This document shows positions 1 to 11,261 of a stretch of DNA of 64,000 nt, one piece after another. Position 1 is the stretch's first letter, and every line of letters starts with the position of its first letter. The notes below the pieces were generated by a model, which did not search any database, was not told the origin of the DNA, and was given only the letters and a program-made list of their open reading frames with translations. Origin of the DNA: Cantharellus purpuraceus (Eukaryota > Basidiomycota > Agaricomycetes > Cantharellales > Hydnaceae); contig JALBUN010000020.1 in assembly GCA_025174535.1 (NCBI GenBank), forward strand, positions 1 through 64,000, written 5' to 3'. The translations under genes were made by a program, and so were the position numbers.

Positions 1-360
1 CAATAGATCCGTGTTCAGTCCCAAGAATGCTGTCGTTATATATGCGAATGGTTAACTACGAAAAGGGTCCAATTCGGTACATTGCCTGGAAACGAGGTTC
101 AAATGAAGTCCGACTCGTTTCAGTCTACAAGGGTCCATAATGCTGCTTGTGTTAAAATCTGTACGGACAGATCTCAGTCAGTATGTAGAGAATATGACTG
201 AGGGGAAGGAATGACTGGTGGCCACTATATATATGGTCACCAGTGTGGAGTGTGGAGCAGTGGAATAGTAGTGGATGAGACAAGTGGAACATGGCATGCT
301 TAACCACAATCATGTTGACACACTGTAGTATGTGGATGTTACGCACTAGGTCTGATTGGG

Positions 361-420
361 GGTCAGAGATTGGGTCGGAGGTTGGGTCAGAGGTTGGGTC
401 GGGGGTCGGGTCAGAGTCGG
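361..420. repeat. G-rich 12-bp tandem repeat
   Basis: About five imperfect 12-base units built on GGTC(A/G)GAG(A/G)TTG lie in a row. The + strand is G-rich with several GGG runs and no purifying pattern is visible. Reading frames stay open through it only because 12 is a multiple of three, giving an SDPT-like repeat on the minus strand. No gene is supported in positions 1-850. Confidence 0.7.
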
Positions 421-854
421 AGCACATCATGGGGGTCGGGACAGACTTGGCTTCAGCTTATGTGCTGCACCCTCACTAATACCGGTGTCCGAGATTTTGG
501 AGATGGAGTACGACTTAGAGAGTTAGGATCGGACTTAGGAACTAGGCGTGATTCGATATTTGAACTGGGGAATGAAGTCCCCAGTTGGGCAACTTAAATA
601 CATATTTTGAAATCTAATAATAATTACTCCGGTGATGGGTCTCCGAGGCCGAAGGCCTTACATGAGTATGTCCGAGTCCGATGGGGACAGATGTCCGGGT
701 TCCTATGGTGATGCTGATGCATCAATTGGAACTGGAGATGGATGGGTGGAATCAGCGGTGACAATTGGACAGGTAGATGGAGATGGTGGTTTCTAAATGG
801 AGTATAGATTTCATATGCGCAGGGATCTGAGTGGATTGGACGGGGATCTGGACG

Positions 855-1588
855 TTAATGAATATAGTCATAACAGTGGATACATTCCACATTCCAATAC
901 ATCTCTGCAATGCTAAGGAGTGCATCTCTTCTGGAAGAGAGTAGGGGATCGAGTCTGACCTCTCTCCATACTTTTGCTGCACTGAAGCTTTTCAAAGGCT
1001 TACCAGGCACTATGAAGACATTTTGTAATGGTCCTGTGATTAGGGGTCCATCAAAAGTCCAATTGGTAAGTGCATGGTTAGTCTGATCAACTTCCACAGC
1101 AAATGAGGCATCAGCAGCACTAATCTCTTCATCTGTAGTAAATGTCTGATCAAGATCATTCACAGGAGTGAGTGGGGATCTAGTGTGCAAGAAGCCAGGA
1201 GTGATAGGGGCAATAGGTCACTCTGGTAGAGCAGCCAAAGGAGTAGATGGGTCATCCTTGAGTTGTTGTTGTTGTTGAATTGTTGAAGTAGACATGTTGC
1301 TCAGCTTGAATGAGGTCAACTTATCATGAGGTTGATATGATTCAAAATGAGTTTGTATATGAGTTGGTGTTGGATAAGGGTTTAGATAAAGAGGAGAGTT
1401 AGGATTAGAGGAGGAGGGCAGACAAGCATGACTATAGAACTTGTCTCCTGGAAATTCCAAATCAGTTTGTTCCAGATTACAAGAAACTATATTGAGTAAA
1501 GACTTAGTGATAGAAGGTTGGGTTATATCTGCAATGGTGCTTAGAATCTACACTCTCTGCTTAAGCAATTCCCAGAGTGTCCACCAAA
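855..1588 (-). mobile_element. Internal part of a minus-strand LTR element (coding remnant)
   Basis: Immediately downstream, on the minus strand, of the LTR-like repeat that ends at 1614 are two open stretches (1460-1218 and 1190-855) in adjacent frames. The first is rich in Ser, Pro, Tyr and Gln with a short glutamine run. The position right after an LTR is where gag would start, but I recognise no capsid, zinc-knuckle or polymerase motif, so the coding assignment is inference from position. In-frame stops between the two blocks indicate decay. Confidence 0.35.
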
Positions 1589-1613
1589 TGTTTTGGAACC
1601 CGCAAAATTATGG

Positions 1614-2413
1614 TGTTAGGGCAAACTCTAAATCACCACAATTCCATGATTGAACAGCTGAGAAGAATATCAAACCCTGCTGCAGCACAACTCCAGAAAC
1701 AATTTAACATTTGTACTTTGGTTACAATCCTTTGTATTGGTCAATGCAGACTATACACAGAAAAGTAATATGTTTCTTAGCAGCAAGAAATGAATAAGAC
1801 TTCCAGAGTCTAGAGTTCACGGATGCTTAGGGGTCCAGATATTCCAAAAGAGGGGAATGCACTTAGAGGCTAAAGGAAGTAGGTGGATGAATCTGACCAT
1901 CCAACCAGTGACACTCTGAAGTGGGTAACAGCAATGTGTGAAGTAGTCTAGCAACTGCTTCACATGAGTTCAAGCTTCTAATGCTCTGCAAAGGCAGTAC
2001 ACACTAGTAACTTAAACAAGAGCACTAATGGCAGGACTATCGACAGACAATCTCACCCTGTAGATTTGTAGTCATGCGAGGTAGATACTACACTCATGCC
2101 CAAAGCAGGAATATCACTACTTTGAGTGCAATCAAGTACAGTTACACAACTGTAAAAGATCCTTGAACTGGTAATCAACAGTTACTGAGATAGAGGATGA
2201 CACTGTATGTCACTCTAGTCACACTGGTGTGTAGAAGATGGGTAGAATATGTTGGATATGTTACTATTTCAGAGGCAGAATGACCTCCTTATATATTGTA
2301 TTTACAGGGGCTGACTAATGCTTCTGGAATATTCTACCTATTAATAGATGGAAACTACTGGAAGGTTGTGGAAGGTGGAAGAAAGGGGTAGAATATTCCA
2401 AGCCAATCACAGG
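1614..2413 (-). mobile_element. LTR-like repeat, minus orientation
   Basis: On the plus strand this begins TGTTAGGGCAAAC, so in element orientation it ends ..CCCTAACA. Its body matches, in reverse complement, 2990-3612 and 63440-63975. It includes a TATA-like stretch (AATATATAAGG, minus strand) near 2290. The far end is not precisely defined: within 2311-2526 a roughly 90-base promoter-proximal segment is present twice in diverged form. Outside 1614 follows a 25-base segment (1589-1613) that recurs at the right edge of the window. Confidence 0.7.
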
Positions 2414-2675
2414 TTCTGATCACTGCATTAACACTGATCAGGAGCTGAATAATGGTTCTGGAAAGTTCTATCTAATAATAGAAGGAAACAGCTAGAATGT
2501 TAGGGTGGAATATTCCAAGGCAATCATCTGATCTGATCATCAATCACCTGCTCTGATCCCTGAACTAGGCACTGATCAGGCAAAAAGAAGGGTATCCACC
2601 CTGTTTTCTGCACTGGTTTGGACAGCCATGGATAGCCACATCTCAGGTGATGATCTCCATGGAAAATAATGCCCT

Positions 2676-2922
2676 GAGAGGCTGTGGTTGTCAAGTTACA
2701 GAATATTTATTGATCAGAGACATCTGAGTTTGAATTCAGGCCAAATGCCTGGTCCAAAGGTGGAGAGCTAGCTGTGGGAAGGTTTGTGGGTGCCTATGGG
2801 TCCACAACTGTAGCACAGCAGAAATAAATGATTCTGGGCCAAGTTCTGCATGGAATATTCCTGAAAAAATATGGAAAAATAGAGAATATTTGAATAAGTG
2901 CATTCCAGGTACAAGCATCAAA
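2676..2922 (-). mobile_element. Retroelement 3'-region fragment
   Basis: The reverse complement of this stretch resembles 62377-62560 on the plus strand, including an AATATCAGCATATAT segment, an ATTCAAATATTCTCTATTTTT segment split by a few differences, and a GGACCCA..CACCCACAAACCTTC stretch. It therefore belongs to the same element family as the LTR-like repeats on either side, in minus orientation. No gene is seen here. Confidence 0.6.
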
Positions 2923-2940
2923 TATATGCTGATATTTAGG

Positions 2941-3612
2941 AGCCCATTCTGCCTCTGACATAAATAACTATTTCTACCCCATCATTTGCACATCAGTGTG
3001 ACTAGAGTGACATACAGTGTCATCCTCTATATCTCAGTAACTGTTGATTGTCCAGTTCAAGGGTCACTTACAGTTGTGTAACTGTATTCGATTGCACTTG
3101 AAGTAGTGATTGTCCTGCTTTGGGCATGAGTGTAGTATCTACCTCACGTGACTACAAATCTACAGGGTGAGATTGTCTGTCAATAGTCCTGCCATTAGTG
3201 CTCTTGATTAAGTTACTAGTGTGTACTGCCTTTGCAGAGCATTAGGATCTTGAACTTGTGTGAAGCAGTTGCTAGACTACTTCACACATCGCTGTTACCC
3301 GCTTCAGAGTGCCACTGGTTGGATGGTCAGATTCATCCACCTACTTCCTCTAGCCTCTAAGTGCATTCCCCTCTTTTTGGAATATCTGGACCCCTAAGCA
3401 TCCGTGAACTCTAGACTCTGGAAGTCTTATTCATTCCCTACTGCTAAGAAATGTATTACCTTCCTGCGTATCGTCTGCATTGACCATTACAATGGATTGT
3501 AACCAAAGTACAAACGTTAAATTGTTTCTGGAGTTGTGCTGCAGTAGGATTTGATATTCTTCTCAGCTGTTCATTCATGGAATTGTGGTGATTTAGAGTT
3601 TGCCCTAATAAC
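2941..3612 (+). mobile_element. LTR-like repeat, plus orientation
   Basis: This is the inverted partner of 1614-2280 and a direct partner of 63391-63975. It carries the same segments: CACATCAGTGTGACTAGAG, the block around ATATCTCAGTAACTGTTGATTG, and TTTGCCCTAATA at its end. It runs straight into unrelated Copia-type sequence at about 3613, so the terminal CA and any target duplication are lost. Confidence 0.7.
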
Positions 3613-3790
3613 CAATAAGACTTGGTTGAGTTCCATGTTTGTGTGAACTAAGTCACCAATCTAGAGTCACCCCCCTCCAGAGCCATATGATCAGGACAAT
3701 TATATGGACACAGATTCATCCAAACAGCTCCATGAGGAGCTGGAGGAATGATTAGTGAATGAGGCCACACCTCATTCAAGAAGGGGAGGG
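3613..3790 (+). mobile_element. Copia-like element 3' end with polypurine tract
   Basis: The segment 3617-3662 is a diverged copy of the last 50 bases of the LTR at 3791-4056. It is followed by about 110 bases of non-coding sequence and a polypurine tract, AGAAGGGGAGGG (3779-3790), that abuts the LTR exactly. This is the arrangement of a 3' LTR. The rest of the element is missing on the left, where the unrelated LTR-like repeat begins. Confidence 0.65.
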
Positions 3791-4056
3791 TGTAAGTACC
3801 CTAGGTACTTGCTTATGTAGTATAGATATTATCTGTATATATCTACAGCATTCCACTAGGGAATGCTGTCATCTTGGTCAACATATGCACCCATAGGGTG
3901 CATATATAGTTATTACATAATCTGTGGACCCAAGTATATGTGTGTGTCCACATGTAGAATAAGGAACTTAGAAATCACCACACTGTACAGCACATAGCAC
4001 AACCAATAAACTTGGTTGAGTTCTGTGTCAGTGTGGACTAAGTCAACCAACTTACA
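3791..4056 (+). mobile_element. Copia-like 3' LTR
   Basis: This 266-bp unit starts TGTAAG and ends CTTACA, a perfect 6-base terminal inverted repeat of the TG..CA type, and is preceded by a polypurine tract. No internal coding sequence remains. Small size and TGTAAG/CTTACA ends are also seen in the Gypsy LTR at 57786, but the bodies are different. From 4057 to 4470 there is pyrimidine-rich sequence without a gene. Confidence 0.75.
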
Positions 4057-4554
4057 TTAACCCAGAGAAAGTTCTGGTGAATTTCATAGCTTGTCTGCCC
4101 ATTTTATACAAGCTATGTGTATCTAGAGTCTGTGATAAGATCCAAGTTGATAGGGATAAAAGAAAATAGATAATGATAAGAATGAAAAGGGGGGAGGGGT
4201 TCTGAATACAGAGCCCTTGTGAAAATAGAAAAAGGAAAATATAGAATGAAGCTGACAGTCCACACACTACATCCCTCAACTCCTAATACCTAGTCCCTCT
4301 CATTCACCTCCTTATTCACCCATATATCAAATTCCAGCCCCTTCACTCCTTTAATCCCCTTATTCTCCCCTCATCTGCTCCTGTGCCTCCTATATGCCCC
4401 TGTATCCTCCTATTCACCTTGAAATCCCATCCAGCTATTAAGTTGTCTGATGAATGATATCATAACACTTATATTCTAATTGGCTTCGACACGTTACTCA
4501 AGTCAGTTACGAAGGTATCTATGCTCCGAAATACCTTCAAAGATACATCTCAAT

Positions 4555-4644
4555 GCATATACGGGTCTCAAGGCATATACGGGTCTCAAGGCATATACGG
4601 GTCTCAAGGCATATACGGGTCTCAAGGCATATACGGGTCTCAAG
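4555..4644 (+). repeat. Five perfect 18-bp tandem repeats
   Basis: The unit GCATATACGGGTCTCAAG occurs five times head to tail without a mismatch. It lies in a 65-codon open frame (4480-4677) in which it would encode repeated AYTGLK, but no splice or family evidence supports that frame. Perfect identity of the units points to recent expansion. Confidence 0.85.
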
Positions 4645-6058
4645 TCGCACCTTCATGAAGAGGAGCTCAAGTGTTAAGCCACCATATTTCCATGCGCTAG
4701 AATGGTGTTAAGAGGTATTGACTAGACTGTTATGATGGAATGGCGAGAAGGGACTAGAGGCCAGTCACCTACGAAAGCCGAGGAACATGCCTTTAAAAAC
4801 ATAGGTCAAGTGCAAGCCTGTAGCAGAGCTGAAGCGAGGCACGGTATTAGGGTTGGAATATGTCAAATCGATGAGGTGCAATGGTTCTGGAAAGGCAACC
4901 GGGGAATGCGGTGGCTGCTTGACGCCAGATAGTCTGGGACCACCACACTGCGCATGCAATATGTGAGGCACCTGAGAGTATGGCCAAGTGGGATGAGAGG
5001 CTTCTGATTCAAGCATGTTTTAAACTCCATTTTCAGCGCACCATTTCGGTTTAGCAAGTACCGTTAGCATGAATTCTCGAGATTGACTGCAACACCATCA
5101 CCTCTTCCAAAATCGGTGCAGTTTATCCTAAAGGTTGCATCAATCAGCCCGAGGCCTCGTGCTGTGTCATCGCCATTCAAATACCGAGGGCGTCAGTCGG
5201 GTCATACCGACAACCTCACTACGGACAGAGAAAACGAGCTGTGCACACCAGAACAAAGTAAGCTGATAGGCGAACGATGAAAGAAGCACCAAGATTCACT
5301 TTGATGCTGGATCTAATCATAGCAAGGCATTAAAATTTCCACACGTTCAGGTAGTCAGGAAACTCAAGTGGCAGACAGATCCCAGGATATTATCGGAGCT
5401 AATCTGGAGAGCTAAAAAATTCGATAATGACACGGGCTGGAAAGCTGAGAGATAACTCAGCGCACTTCCAAGTTCGCACGGACCCCCGAATCTGCGTGCA
5501 TAGCCTGTAGCAATGGTGAATAGCGTTGCTAACGGTATGAGAATCAATCATAATGATGAAAAAAAACAAACGGCATGTACGTGACAGGGGTAGAATTGCA
5601 GCTCAGTATAGCTTCAGTATCGTGACACAAGGCAGTGACTTGGCAGTGACACTGGAGGGATGGCAATATTACCTAATCTGTCTGTGATCGGTACTGATGA
5701 TGATGGTGCTTCAGAAGCCTGTATTATCTTTGCCTTCGCTGTTGAGGCAACTGACACTACCAATGCACCTCATGCATCTGGTTGCCGCAGGTTTGATGAT
5801 ACGGCATCATGAATGGAATTCTGACACGGATTACCAGAGCAGTAGGCTACTTTATTCAAGCCTCGCAACTCGGAATCACCGCTCTGCTAGTGGCTGGCTA
5901 TGAGTTCCTGGAGACCCAGATGCGCTCTCGGGTAGGGTTCGCTTACTGCCCATTTGCAACTGTGGATCTGCAAAAGGCATGCAACAACTTGAATGCAGTG
6001 CTACTATTGCATATATTTATGGTGAAACTTCCCTCTTTCCTTGCACCACCTCTGTAGG
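4645..6058. other. No gene recognised
   Basis: About 1.4 kb with only short overlapping frames on both strands. I found no splice-linked open series and no motif. The last few hundred bases are presumably the promoter and leader of the zinc-finger gene that starts at 6059; no clear TATA box is visible. Confidence 0.5.
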
Positions 6059-7146
6059 ATGCCTTCACACCCACACTCCTTAAACTTTTCCTATTACCAA
6101 CCAGAATGCGCCGATGGTCACAGCAACACGACGGTCGTTTCGAGTCCAGAACCCCACTGCTCTACTCCGACGAATACTTTTATTCCTTTCGAATCTTCAT
6201 ACTTAGGCATAAATGAGAGCAGGTTCAGGCATGAGGATTTGAATAGGAATCTTTTTCCGTCCCATCTCTCGAACAACGTAGACTCATCTTTGCTTCAACG
6301 CCATCAAAACATGCTCGAGCTAACCATTCCGAGTACGTGTGTTTTTATGATGAACTGTCCCTGTATGCATTCATTCACGCCTCAAGATACTTTAACTGAG
6401 GAACTGATCCAGCTGTTCGAAAGCGAGTACCAAGCTGTCGGCCAGCAGAGTGTAAATGCAATGCGTGAGCCGCCTCTCATTGATCTGCTGTTAATTAACA
6501 TTTCACATGACGCTTAGCAATCTATTATTCCTGCTATAATATGGCTTCCGGTGACAATGTTCACGATGCTCCAGCCAATTATCTGGAATCCAGGTCAAAC
6601 TGTTTAAAATTTGCTCTCCCAGCACTTTCAATTTCTTCCCAGGGTTCCGACTTCCCAATCTCTAATAATGACCTTCACACAATAGAGCGCCTTCCATCCA
6701 GCGACGTCAGACTAGTTGACAGCTATCTTTCCCGGCGGACCGTGTCAGGCAACAAAAAATGGACATGTCGTTACGCCGGCTGCGATAGCCCTACATCTTG
6801 GAAGAACAAGGACGCTGCACGTACCCATGTTTATAAACATTTAAATGAAACCAAGTTATTCAAATGTATCCGATGGTACGTATTCTGAATCAAGCGGTTC
6901 CGTGTGCGCAATTCTCTAACTGCACTTTCTCTCCCTCCAGCGACGTTTATTTTGCTTCCGAAAAGAATGCTATTCGACACTGCACCTACCAAGGTAGAAG
7001 TTTCCCGTGTGATAACTGGTAATAGATTCCACATGTTTGCGAGTGCCGAGCATGTAGCGTGCTGACAACTTCACAACAGCTCTGGCCTCTTCACACGGAT
7101 TGACTATCGTAATAAACACCAAAAAGCATGTGGAAGGAGTGTGTGA
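6059..7146 (+). CDS. C2H2/C2HC zinc-finger protein
   Basis: Probable nuclear DNA- or RNA-binding protein. My model has exons 6059-6464, 6518-6875, 6941-7018 and 7080-7146, giving 302 residues with matching phases. All introns have GT..AG ends (GTGAGC..CTTAG, GTACGT..CCAG, GTAATA..ACAG). The N-terminal 170 residues are low-complexity and unrecognised. The C-terminal third carries three Cys/His units: C-x4-C-x14-H-x3-H ending in VYKH, then CIRC..H..C, then CDNC-x12-H-x4-C. The last two fingers appear only after splicing, which supports the model. An optional in-frame intron at 6333-6386 (GTACGT..CAAG, 54 nt) would shorten the N-terminus. The start at 6059 is the first ATG of the frame; an upstream exon is possible. 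The target is unknown. Confidence 0.7.
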
Positions 7147-7880
7147 GAAATTAATCCATTAATTCGTGCTGTAACCATCATTTATCCTCTGGATCGTTCA
7201 AACATCTTGGACAAATTGTGTAGCGCTGCCTGATTGTAGCCGTAGTACCGATAGACAAGCACGTATTTATTTATGATTTGGTGAAGCTTTGCAACCTTGA
7301 GATCAATGTTGTTGTAGCGTTTCTGCACCTTCGAAGCCTATCACTATTTATGACCACCTCTAGACCAGGCCCACCGAGCTTCAACTCAGACTTTCCTTTA
7401 CGTGTGGATCGCTTCCAAAAGCTAGACCGCACGACACTATATTATTATAGATCAATTTACCACGCACAGTACTTATATCCGAGGTACACAAGATGAACGG
7501 ATATCCCAAAGCATTATCAAATGTCAAGTTTCGGACAACCTACTAGTAACTATAACGACTGTAAAGCTATATTATTCGAGATTATGATGAGATGCAAACC
7601 AATAACGGTATGGTACAATAACGTACGTAAATTAAGAAAGCAGTGGTGATCAAGAACACAGTTCAAAGCAAAGCAGTATGGCATGTTTACAGAACAGGAC
7701 AATTGTCAGAGCATATGCTGAAACAGATGTGAGAGACCCATGGAAGAAAAAGAACAAAAAGATCATGATGGTCATATCCTGCTCGTGAAATCCCGTATAT
7801 CCGTCTCAATGAACCGCCTTATGCCCTGCCCTGAGTGAAATCAACACTCGATATAAAAAGCCAGACATATGAAGTGAGGC
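7147..7880. other. Intergenic, no gene recognised
   Basis: This lies between the 3' end of the zinc-finger gene and the 3' end of the convergent minus-strand gene. It is AT-rich with scattered short frames. It should hold both 3' UTRs; I see nothing else. Confidence 0.5.
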
Positions 7881-8684
7881 TCACACGACGCTGATAGAAT
7901 GACGGAAGAATCCCGACATCCTGCGCTTCCAAGCATTAGGACTGGCATCGCTCGCGTTGCTAGTCTTACGCTCGAGCATGGGGAACGGCTCAGAGCGTGT
8001 GTGCGCATGCTTAGGACGTGCAATGCCAGATCCCGCAGTTTTGACGGATGTGGGACGACTAGCTGAAGATGCAGGGAGACGGCCAAACTCCTCTGGGCGA
8101 TACCAAAATGGTGACAGGAATGAGGGAGGCGTGGGAGTCGTGTATGTACCAGTAACAGGTATGGAAGGAGGAACAATGGAAGCAATAGAAGTATCCGGGA
8201 TTGTAGGGAGGCTAGGGGGTGCAGGGAGTGTGCATCGCTTCTGCCGCGTAGGCTGCGGGCCATCGTGCTTCAAATTGGTGCTGGTCCGGAGCTTGAGCTT
8301 TCGCCTGGTCTTCGTGGCTGGGGTTTCTGGATCTGGAACGACTACTTCGTCTAGTACAGGCACGGCATCTTTGCGGAAGAGCGCAGAGAGTCTAGATTTG
8401 TTGACAACCATACCAGCTGTCGTCCGCAGGATGTGACCTTTACGTCGTAATGGGAGGGTATGGAATTTGACTTCTTCCCGTTGGCCAGCATTCTCGTCGG
8501 AACTGACATGAGGTAAACGGCCCATCTGGTCCACGGTAACACTGGGAGGACTGGTCATATCCCCGGAGACTGTGATGGAAGTACTGGTAGAGGGAACTAA
8601 TACCCGGGATTTGCGTACTTGAAATGAATTATGGGAAGACGCTGAGCGCATAGAGGGCGAAATAGCACATTGAGGACGAGACAT
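7881..8684 (-). CDS. Unknown basic, Ser/Pro-rich protein
   Basis: A single-exon open frame of 267 codons starting at the ATG at 8684 and ending at 7881. The product is basic and rich in Ser, Thr, Pro and Arg. It has a proline-rich central part (residues about 150-190), an Arg/Lys patch, and a C-terminal RRMSGFFRHSISVV tail. No signal peptide, membrane segment or catalytic motif is visible, and it is probably largely disordered. The unusual length of the frame relative to its surroundings, and the absence of introns, are the evidence that it is real. The neighbouring gene at 8760-9273 is on the same strand only about 75 bases upstream. Confidence 0.6.
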   Translation of the reverse strand: MSRPQCAISPSMRSASSHNSFQVRKSRVLVPSTSTSITVSGDMTSPPSVTVDQMGRLPHVSSDENAGQREEVKFHTLPLRRKGHILRTTAGMVVNKSRLSALFRKDAVPVLDEVVVPDPETPATKTRRKLKLRTSTNLKHDGPQPTRQKRCTLPAPPSLPTIPDTSIASIVPPSIPVTGTYTTPTPPSFLSPFWYRPEEFGRLPASSASRPTSVKTAGSGIARPKHAHTRSEPFPMLERKTSNASDASPNAWKRRMSGFFRHSISVV

Positions 8685-8759
8685 TGTCTGTGGGACGCAT
8701 CGATGTTAGTATCCTGTGTGGCTTGATTACCCTTTAGCGCAAAAAGGGGCCAAAACGTG

Positions 8760-9273
8760 CTAATTTGGTGTACCAAATTTCAACAACTGCGAGATACAAG
8801 ATCGCATAGCGCAAATTGTTGTCAGGTCTTCAATAACCTCAAGTTGTCGGAGAGTATTAACAACATAGCTATCTCTCACCTCTGTGGACCGTGTTCTCCC
8901 ATGCCCACTAGTCCTGGACTTCATTGGAACGTGGCTCCAGGAAAACCTCATTGGTGCGCTGACTGTTCTCTGCTTTGGCATGCTGGCCCAAAACGCTGCA
9001 GCGCTCTCGATTGTCGTACTCTTGCACCAGAGACAGACAGGTAACCGGTCATTACAGGAGAAGCAATTGGGACATTCGAACAAGGGGCGCGAGGACGAGA
9101 TGAGGTGAAGGCGAGGAAGAGACAGGGATCCACGGACAGACTGCAGAAATACCAACGTAAGTCACGTGGTACACCAACGATCACAATATACGCAATGGTA
9201 CAAGGTGACATACCCGTGTCTGAAGCTTCCAATCCCTGCGGTATACGCGTTTCGGACGCGATGTGGATGGCAT
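8760..9273 (-). CDS. Small protein with four-cysteine cluster
   Basis: Two-exon model: 9273-9214, intron 9213-9141 (GTATGT..CTGCAG, 73 nt), then 9140-8760, giving 146 residues. The N-terminus is strongly basic (MPSTSRPKRVYRRDW). Around residues 44-62 is a compact CPNC-x2-C-x6-C-x2-C arrangement (CPNCFSC..VCLWC) that could bind zinc like a zinc ribbon. The rest is polar without recognisable motifs. I do not recognise the family. A spliced frame with canonical sites and a tidy Cys cluster argues for a real gene. Its start lies in an otherwise empty region, and the gene at 7881-8684 follows in the same direction. Confidence 0.55.
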
Positions 9274-10849
9274 GCACTACAAATCGACTTGAACGTTAAT
9301 GGGCGTGTTTGCTTCGTGAACGATATCGCATGAAGTGGTGGGTATCGATACTAGATAGGTGTAAAGATATGGCAAGAGCTTCAGGGGCTAGAGCTTCCAC
9401 CGTGATCTGCTGATCACGGTACGCCCTACAAGTAGTCAGGAGTAAGAGGCTCAATTAGCACATTAAGCCGCGCCCACAGGACACCGGCCACGGTCATTCA
9501 TGTTGGCGCTCCGACAGCGTCTGAATATGAATTTCGACATGTTCAACGCCAGCCGTCATGAAAGGCGGCTTCGCTCATAGGAATCCACATTCTTCCCTCT
9601 CTCTCGGCCGCTGCGACTGTCCAACAACCTCTGCCATCAGTGTCTTTCTATTTGTCTCTAGGTTGGCTTTGTCTGTCAAATTAGCCTACAGTCGGAGCGG
9701 TCGGAACCGATCGGATTATCTGAACAGATTCGACCCTTGTGCCAGTTCGTCAAACACAGACAAGATGTGACTTCACTTCAATGACGGGTTGGGATTACCA
9801 AAGCACAATATTTTATATTCCAGGGTCCATTGATGCCGTCCGTGCGGAGTCTACAGGACACATCGGATAAAAGCTAATCCGTAAAGCTTGTTCACGCTGG
9901 CACATTTGGACAGGGCACCAAGCAAATCATCGTATTTAGAGATGCTACAGCCCTTGAAACCTGAAAAGGCTTTAATGCATATGGAAAAGGGTTGCAACCC
10001 TGTATGCATGATGCAGGGCTAACTTTCAGTAATTCAATTTGAAATAGATATATTGTTTTCTGAGATTATGTCATTTGGGTATCACTGCGAGGGAATTAGT
10101 TGTGTTCCTGCTACTCGTATAGTTTCTCGATCTGACGTGCCGTTTGCAACCACCCCCTTTGAGTGCGTAGAAGTTGGAGGGAAGCGTGATCGTCAGGTTG
10201 GCAGTCTCCCAGTAATGGCGCTAACACCGAGTTTAAGGGAGTTTATCGGTCAACTAGCACGAGGTTGACAAAGTTACTACGGACTCAAGCGTCACGCAAC
10301 TTTGGAATTGATGATGTTGTATCCGCCTGAATGATGTGGCTCAACACCGGGCACCAATAATTGGACTTCTTTGCAGCATGGCATCAAAGGGTTGTGTAAT
10401 CTATGAATTGTCTAATGATAAATTGTCATGTTCTCTGAAGGGGTGCTCACTCAATTTGAGTTCGATTCTCCGTATTCAGTCCTATGAGCGTCAAATCAAT
10501 GTCATCTTTAAGCAAAGTTTGGAAGAAGTTAATAATACCAAGATGATCTCAACCACTTGCCGATAGTATGTTGCAAATTGAGTCTATCAATGAACAGGAA
10601 TTAGTCCCGCTCGGGTTCACAAGCTAGCGACGCATCGCACTCGCCTCAGCCTATGTCAATGGTTGCAGTACGATGAGCTTTGAACTCGTGTCACTGCGGT
10701 GTCATCTGACGGCTGTTTAGAGATACTGGAGCAGCCATGATATCTTGAAATACTGGTGGTACAACTAGGTTAGGGCACCGCGGCTGAACTTACGGCCCAC
10801 AACTTCAAGTCACGTGATCGGATGCTACTTAGCATCAATTCGCCACACC
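9274..10849. other. Intergenic, no gene recognised
   Basis: About 1.6 kb without a supported gene. The only structure noted is a near-perfect inverted repeat, ACCGTGATCTGCTGATCACGGT, at about 9399-9420 (written here as its two arms ACCGTGATC and GATCACGGT). The right part must contain the HSBP1-like promoter. Confidence 0.5.
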
Positions 10850-11261
10850 ATGCCCACAGAACCTTTCAAGGCGCTAAAGGTTCCTTCGAGTGGCACCCTA
10901 ACAGCACCTGCGACATCCAGTACCTCTTCGGGAGGTAGTGCTGATTCAACGAAGCCAAATACTAGACCTGAAGATATCTCCAGCCCACACGAACTGACGG
11001 CCTTTGTCGAAACACTGCTTGGACAGCTCGAAACGAAATTTGACGATATGTCTGCCCAAATTCTAGAAAAGAGTTCGTAGACACGTTCCTTGTTCTCTTG
11101 TTTCTTGTTCATTTTTAGCAACAGTGACCCAAATGTCAGGGCGTGTGGACTCTCTTGAGACATCTATCCAAGATTTGATCAATGGAGATGTCAGTGTACC
11201 TCAGTCTCCAGCGCCAAGTGCATCAGGTGTGGGTCGCAAGGGTAGTAGTAGTGGTATATAA
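10850..11261 (+). CDS. Heat shock factor-binding protein 1-like
   Basis: HSBP1 family: a small coiled-coil protein that in animals binds the trimerisation region of heat shock factor and is also linked to WASH-complex assembly. Exons 10850-11072 and 11119-11261 (intron 46 nt, GTTCGT..TTTAG) give 121 residues. The family core is unmistakable after splicing: ELTAFVETLLGQLETKFDDM, then MSAQI, then MSGRVDSLETSIQDLINGD, a heptad pattern covering about residues 47-100. A Ser/Thr/Pro-rich extension of about 45 residues precedes it and a Ser/Gly-rich tail follows, so it is longer than the usual 75-80 residues. The unspliced frame stops just after the first half, so a naive ORF call would miss the gene. 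The role in this organism is inferred from the family. Confidence 0.85.
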
